From the NCBI GenBank assembly GCA_002070375.1, contig MWDD01000016.1:1-53140 (forward strand): a stretch of DNA of 53,140 nucleotides, in the 5' to 3' direction. Source of the DNA: a bacterium ADurb.Bin157 (lineage in GTDB: Bacteria; Muiribacteriota; Ozemobacteria; Ozemobacterales; Ozemobacteraceae). Below are positions 52,501 through 53,140 of this stretch, one piece after another (position 1 is the first letter of the stretch; every line of letters begins with the position of its first letter). The notes beneath the pieces were generated by a model, which searched no databases, had not been told where the DNA came from, and was given only the letters and a program-made list of their open reading frames with translations. The position numbers and the translations under genes were made by a program.

Positions 52501-53140
52501 CAATATTAAATTTAATATCGCAGCTTTCTGAATATGCCGCTTCTTCTTCTATTGTTGAAGAATTGCGCGAGAATCTGTATAAAAAATATTTTGATGCAGC
52601 CTCAAAACAGCTTGATAATTCAAATCTTGAGGAAGCAAAAAAAATTCTTGAAATTTGCATGAAGATAAGTCCATCTGCAAGCGGTCTTTCAGAGATTTCA
52701 GAAAAGATTGAAACAAGAATAATCGAAATGGCCAAAGAAAAAGAACGCTTAGCCAACCTTGAAAAAGAAAGACTTGCCCGAGAAAAGAAGGCAGAAGAAG
52801 AGGCTCTTAAGCTTGCTGAGAAAAGAAGAGCGGAAGCTGAAAAAAAGGCCGCAGAAGAACTAAAGAAGCAGGCAGAACTTAAAAAGATCGAAGAAGAGAA
52901 AAAGGCTGTTGAGAATGCCAGATTAGAAGAAATCAAAAAGCAGCAGCTTGAAAAGGATAAAGCCGAATCCGAGCGTATAGCGAAGATTGAAGCAGCCAGA
53001 AAAGCTGCAATAGAAGCGGAGAAAAAAGCAGCAATCGAAGCTGCAAAAAAAGCTGAAGCCCAAAAAATTGCCGAAGAAAAAGCAAGAGCAGAAGCTGAGT
53101 TACGCAATAATTTATATGTCGGGTCATCTGAAAAATATAA
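49575..53140 (+). CDS. Tandem Ser/Thr protein kinase with TolA-like C-terminal region (3' end beyond window)
   Basis: About 1188 codons are visible. Two Hanks-type kinase domains lie in tandem and both look intact. The first has GAGGMGAVY, K41 (VAIK), HRDLKPEN (H134) and DFG (D154). The second has GSGGMGKVV, K336 (VAIK), HRDLKPSN (H429) and DFG (D449). Both carry the GTP-x-YMSPEQ activation segment end. A transmembrane helix follows (about 614-634), then a long outside part with helical repeats and, from about 1050, a coiled coil very rich in Ala, Glu, Lys and Arg like TolA. A single bacterial protein with two kinase domains on the same side is unusual. The start follows from a promoter 6 bp upstream. 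It is the nearest possible partner of the FHA protein. Confidence 0.93.
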   Translation, partial: MFQENQIIGRHYKLLQKLGAGGMGAVYKALDINLGREVAIKFLLKEIAEEKEIVDRFLNEGRIIATINHPAVISVYASDVEEATGMPFLVMEFVDGHSLDHYKKELRNDLDTLIDHFINMLSGINACHKKGIIHRDLKPENLLINSSGQIKICDFGIARSAGRHTRTGMAIGTPHYMSPEQCMGKQDLITGQTDVYAAGVVLFEMLTGKLPFNLQNKADDPALAIALMHISQKPDYASFASIPEGVSFKELISQMLEKKPDDRPEIPDIINKLKGIQKRLSLSGPSASSTESKPTTSQPSDIIGEIYKVQCEIGSGGMGKVVKALDTSLNRIVAIKTLHKSSIVDDSLVNRFIKEGQVLATVRHKNVMGIYASAKDRITEVPFLVMEYIEGRPLSELRDVIKKDCTRSIPIMLQLAEGVEAFHEHGIIHRDLKPSNIIITSDGIVKIIDFGIAKTQGNLTKTGMTMGTPEYMSPEQCTGNKNISYKSDIYSLGIIFWELIFGAVPFKPDSDQNSELSVALKHIEATLPAQVIIPDLTLIPIIGLTKRMLDKSPDARPEVKTIIGTLEDYLAEHAPELLSKPSTSRRSMAKSGINSLSQLVSDAQISSSYSKKKILIPIIVAISVGLALLLWKSGLIGGKNLNEIKNEINELIISGEYSQAQIKISEFAMTSDGRELAPKLKEALVQQILSDSTKEEKEGNYEQAINLIALAISIDPGNPRGALGLTRLQQEKTKFERQKNRIDTISKNAAILLEQIEPASGTKLLNELIKELSEIGQNELVSDIKSAWRSKFINKGEEILLTNPQMSQAYFNDYLKYFPGDDEVITINGQATKQIALLEEKLAQETMLNSIIPALKSAIENYIPGTKPTLITNRIQKVLELGDEDTARELKELLVKKMIFEADNLMLVNPEKSIEIFEQVKSFYPDFIGLDNKLSLAQESLKSVIEAEELKTKRDSLYSQISKETEKIVPPQDVSTILNLISQLSEYAASSSIVEELRENLYKKYFDAASKQLDNSNLEEAKKILEICMKISPSASGLSEISEKIETRIIEMAKEKERLANLEKERLAREKKAEEEALKLAEKRRAEAEKKAAEELKKQAELKKIEEEKKAVENARLEEIKKQQLEKDKAESERIAKIEAARKAAIEAEKKAAIEAAKKAEAQKIAEEKARAEAELRNNLYVGSSEKY

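Noticed and set aside
52487..53107. A 206-codon minus-strand open frame rich in Ser, Phe and Ala
   Set aside because: It is the reverse of the Ala/Glu/Lys-rich coiled coil of the tandem kinase gene.

Overview
The window comes from a diderm bacterium. Evidence for an outer membrane and periplasm is an AsmA/TamB-like giant, a predicted outer-membrane barrel, a lipoprotein and many signal peptides. It is AT-rich over most of its length and carries housekeeping genes (dnaE, trpS, scpA, scpB, pfp, an RNA m5U methyltransferase), so it is chromosomal. I saw no insertion sequence, phage, CRISPR array, tRNA or rRNA. The mix of pyrophosphate-type phosphofructokinase, Fe-S tryptophanyl-tRNA synthetase, tandem Ser/Thr kinase, FHA protein and leaderless-looking promoters does not fit a model proteobacterium or firmicute. 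A deep uncultured lineage such as the Riflebacteria group is only a guess.

Layout: 1-2206 (-) holds a partial TrmA/RumA-type methyltransferase and pfp. 2321-4906 (+) is a DinG/XPD-type helicase with an N-terminal JAMM/RadC-like domain. 4882-7203 (-) holds an ankyrin protein and a UDP-glucuronate epimerase. 7370-8059 (+) is a lipoprotein. 8049-14127 (-) is a compact six-gene operon (TPR protein, trpS, scpA, scpB, M16 peptidase, M24 peptidase). 14249-20076 (+) is a pair of overlapping receptor-type class III cyclases. 20138-22059 (+) is a Cys-rich membrane protein overlapping an amidohydrolase. 22056-24560 (-) is a sugar-nucleotide transferase with a dead-looking phosphomannomutase tail. 24649-34188 (-) is dnaE followed by an outer-membrane protein, a phosphodiester glycosidase, YgiQ and a GNAT. 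34293-34955 (-) is a small secreted protein, 35058-36632 (+) a gamma-glutamyltranspeptidase, and 36644-40480 (-) two secreted proteins including a GH13 debranching enzyme. 40566-48302 (-) is an envelope operon (AsmA/TamB-like, FHA, TPR). 48568-53140 (+) holds PTS EIIA, an RsbW-like protein and a tandem Ser/Thr kinase that runs off the window.

The most striking system is the cyclase pair. The first protein keeps both metal-binding Asp residues but has lost the transition-state Asn and Arg. The second has lost both Asp residues but keeps Asn, Arg and the adenine-contacting Lys. Each homodimer should be dead and only the heterodimer should form one active site, the same division of labour as the C1/C2 halves of animal adenylyl cyclases, but here in two 4-bp-overlapping bacterial receptor genes.

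A second pattern is transcriptional. At least five genes have a -35, a 17-bp spacer, a -10, exactly 6 bp and then ATG with no Shine-Dalgarno, which predicts leaderless mRNAs. Other genes in the same window have clear Shine-Dalgarno sites. I used this geometry and Shine-Dalgarno positions to revise several start codons. A 10-T tract that breaks the signal peptide of the outer-membrane protein gene, and a terminator lying inside a convergent gene, are further points to check.
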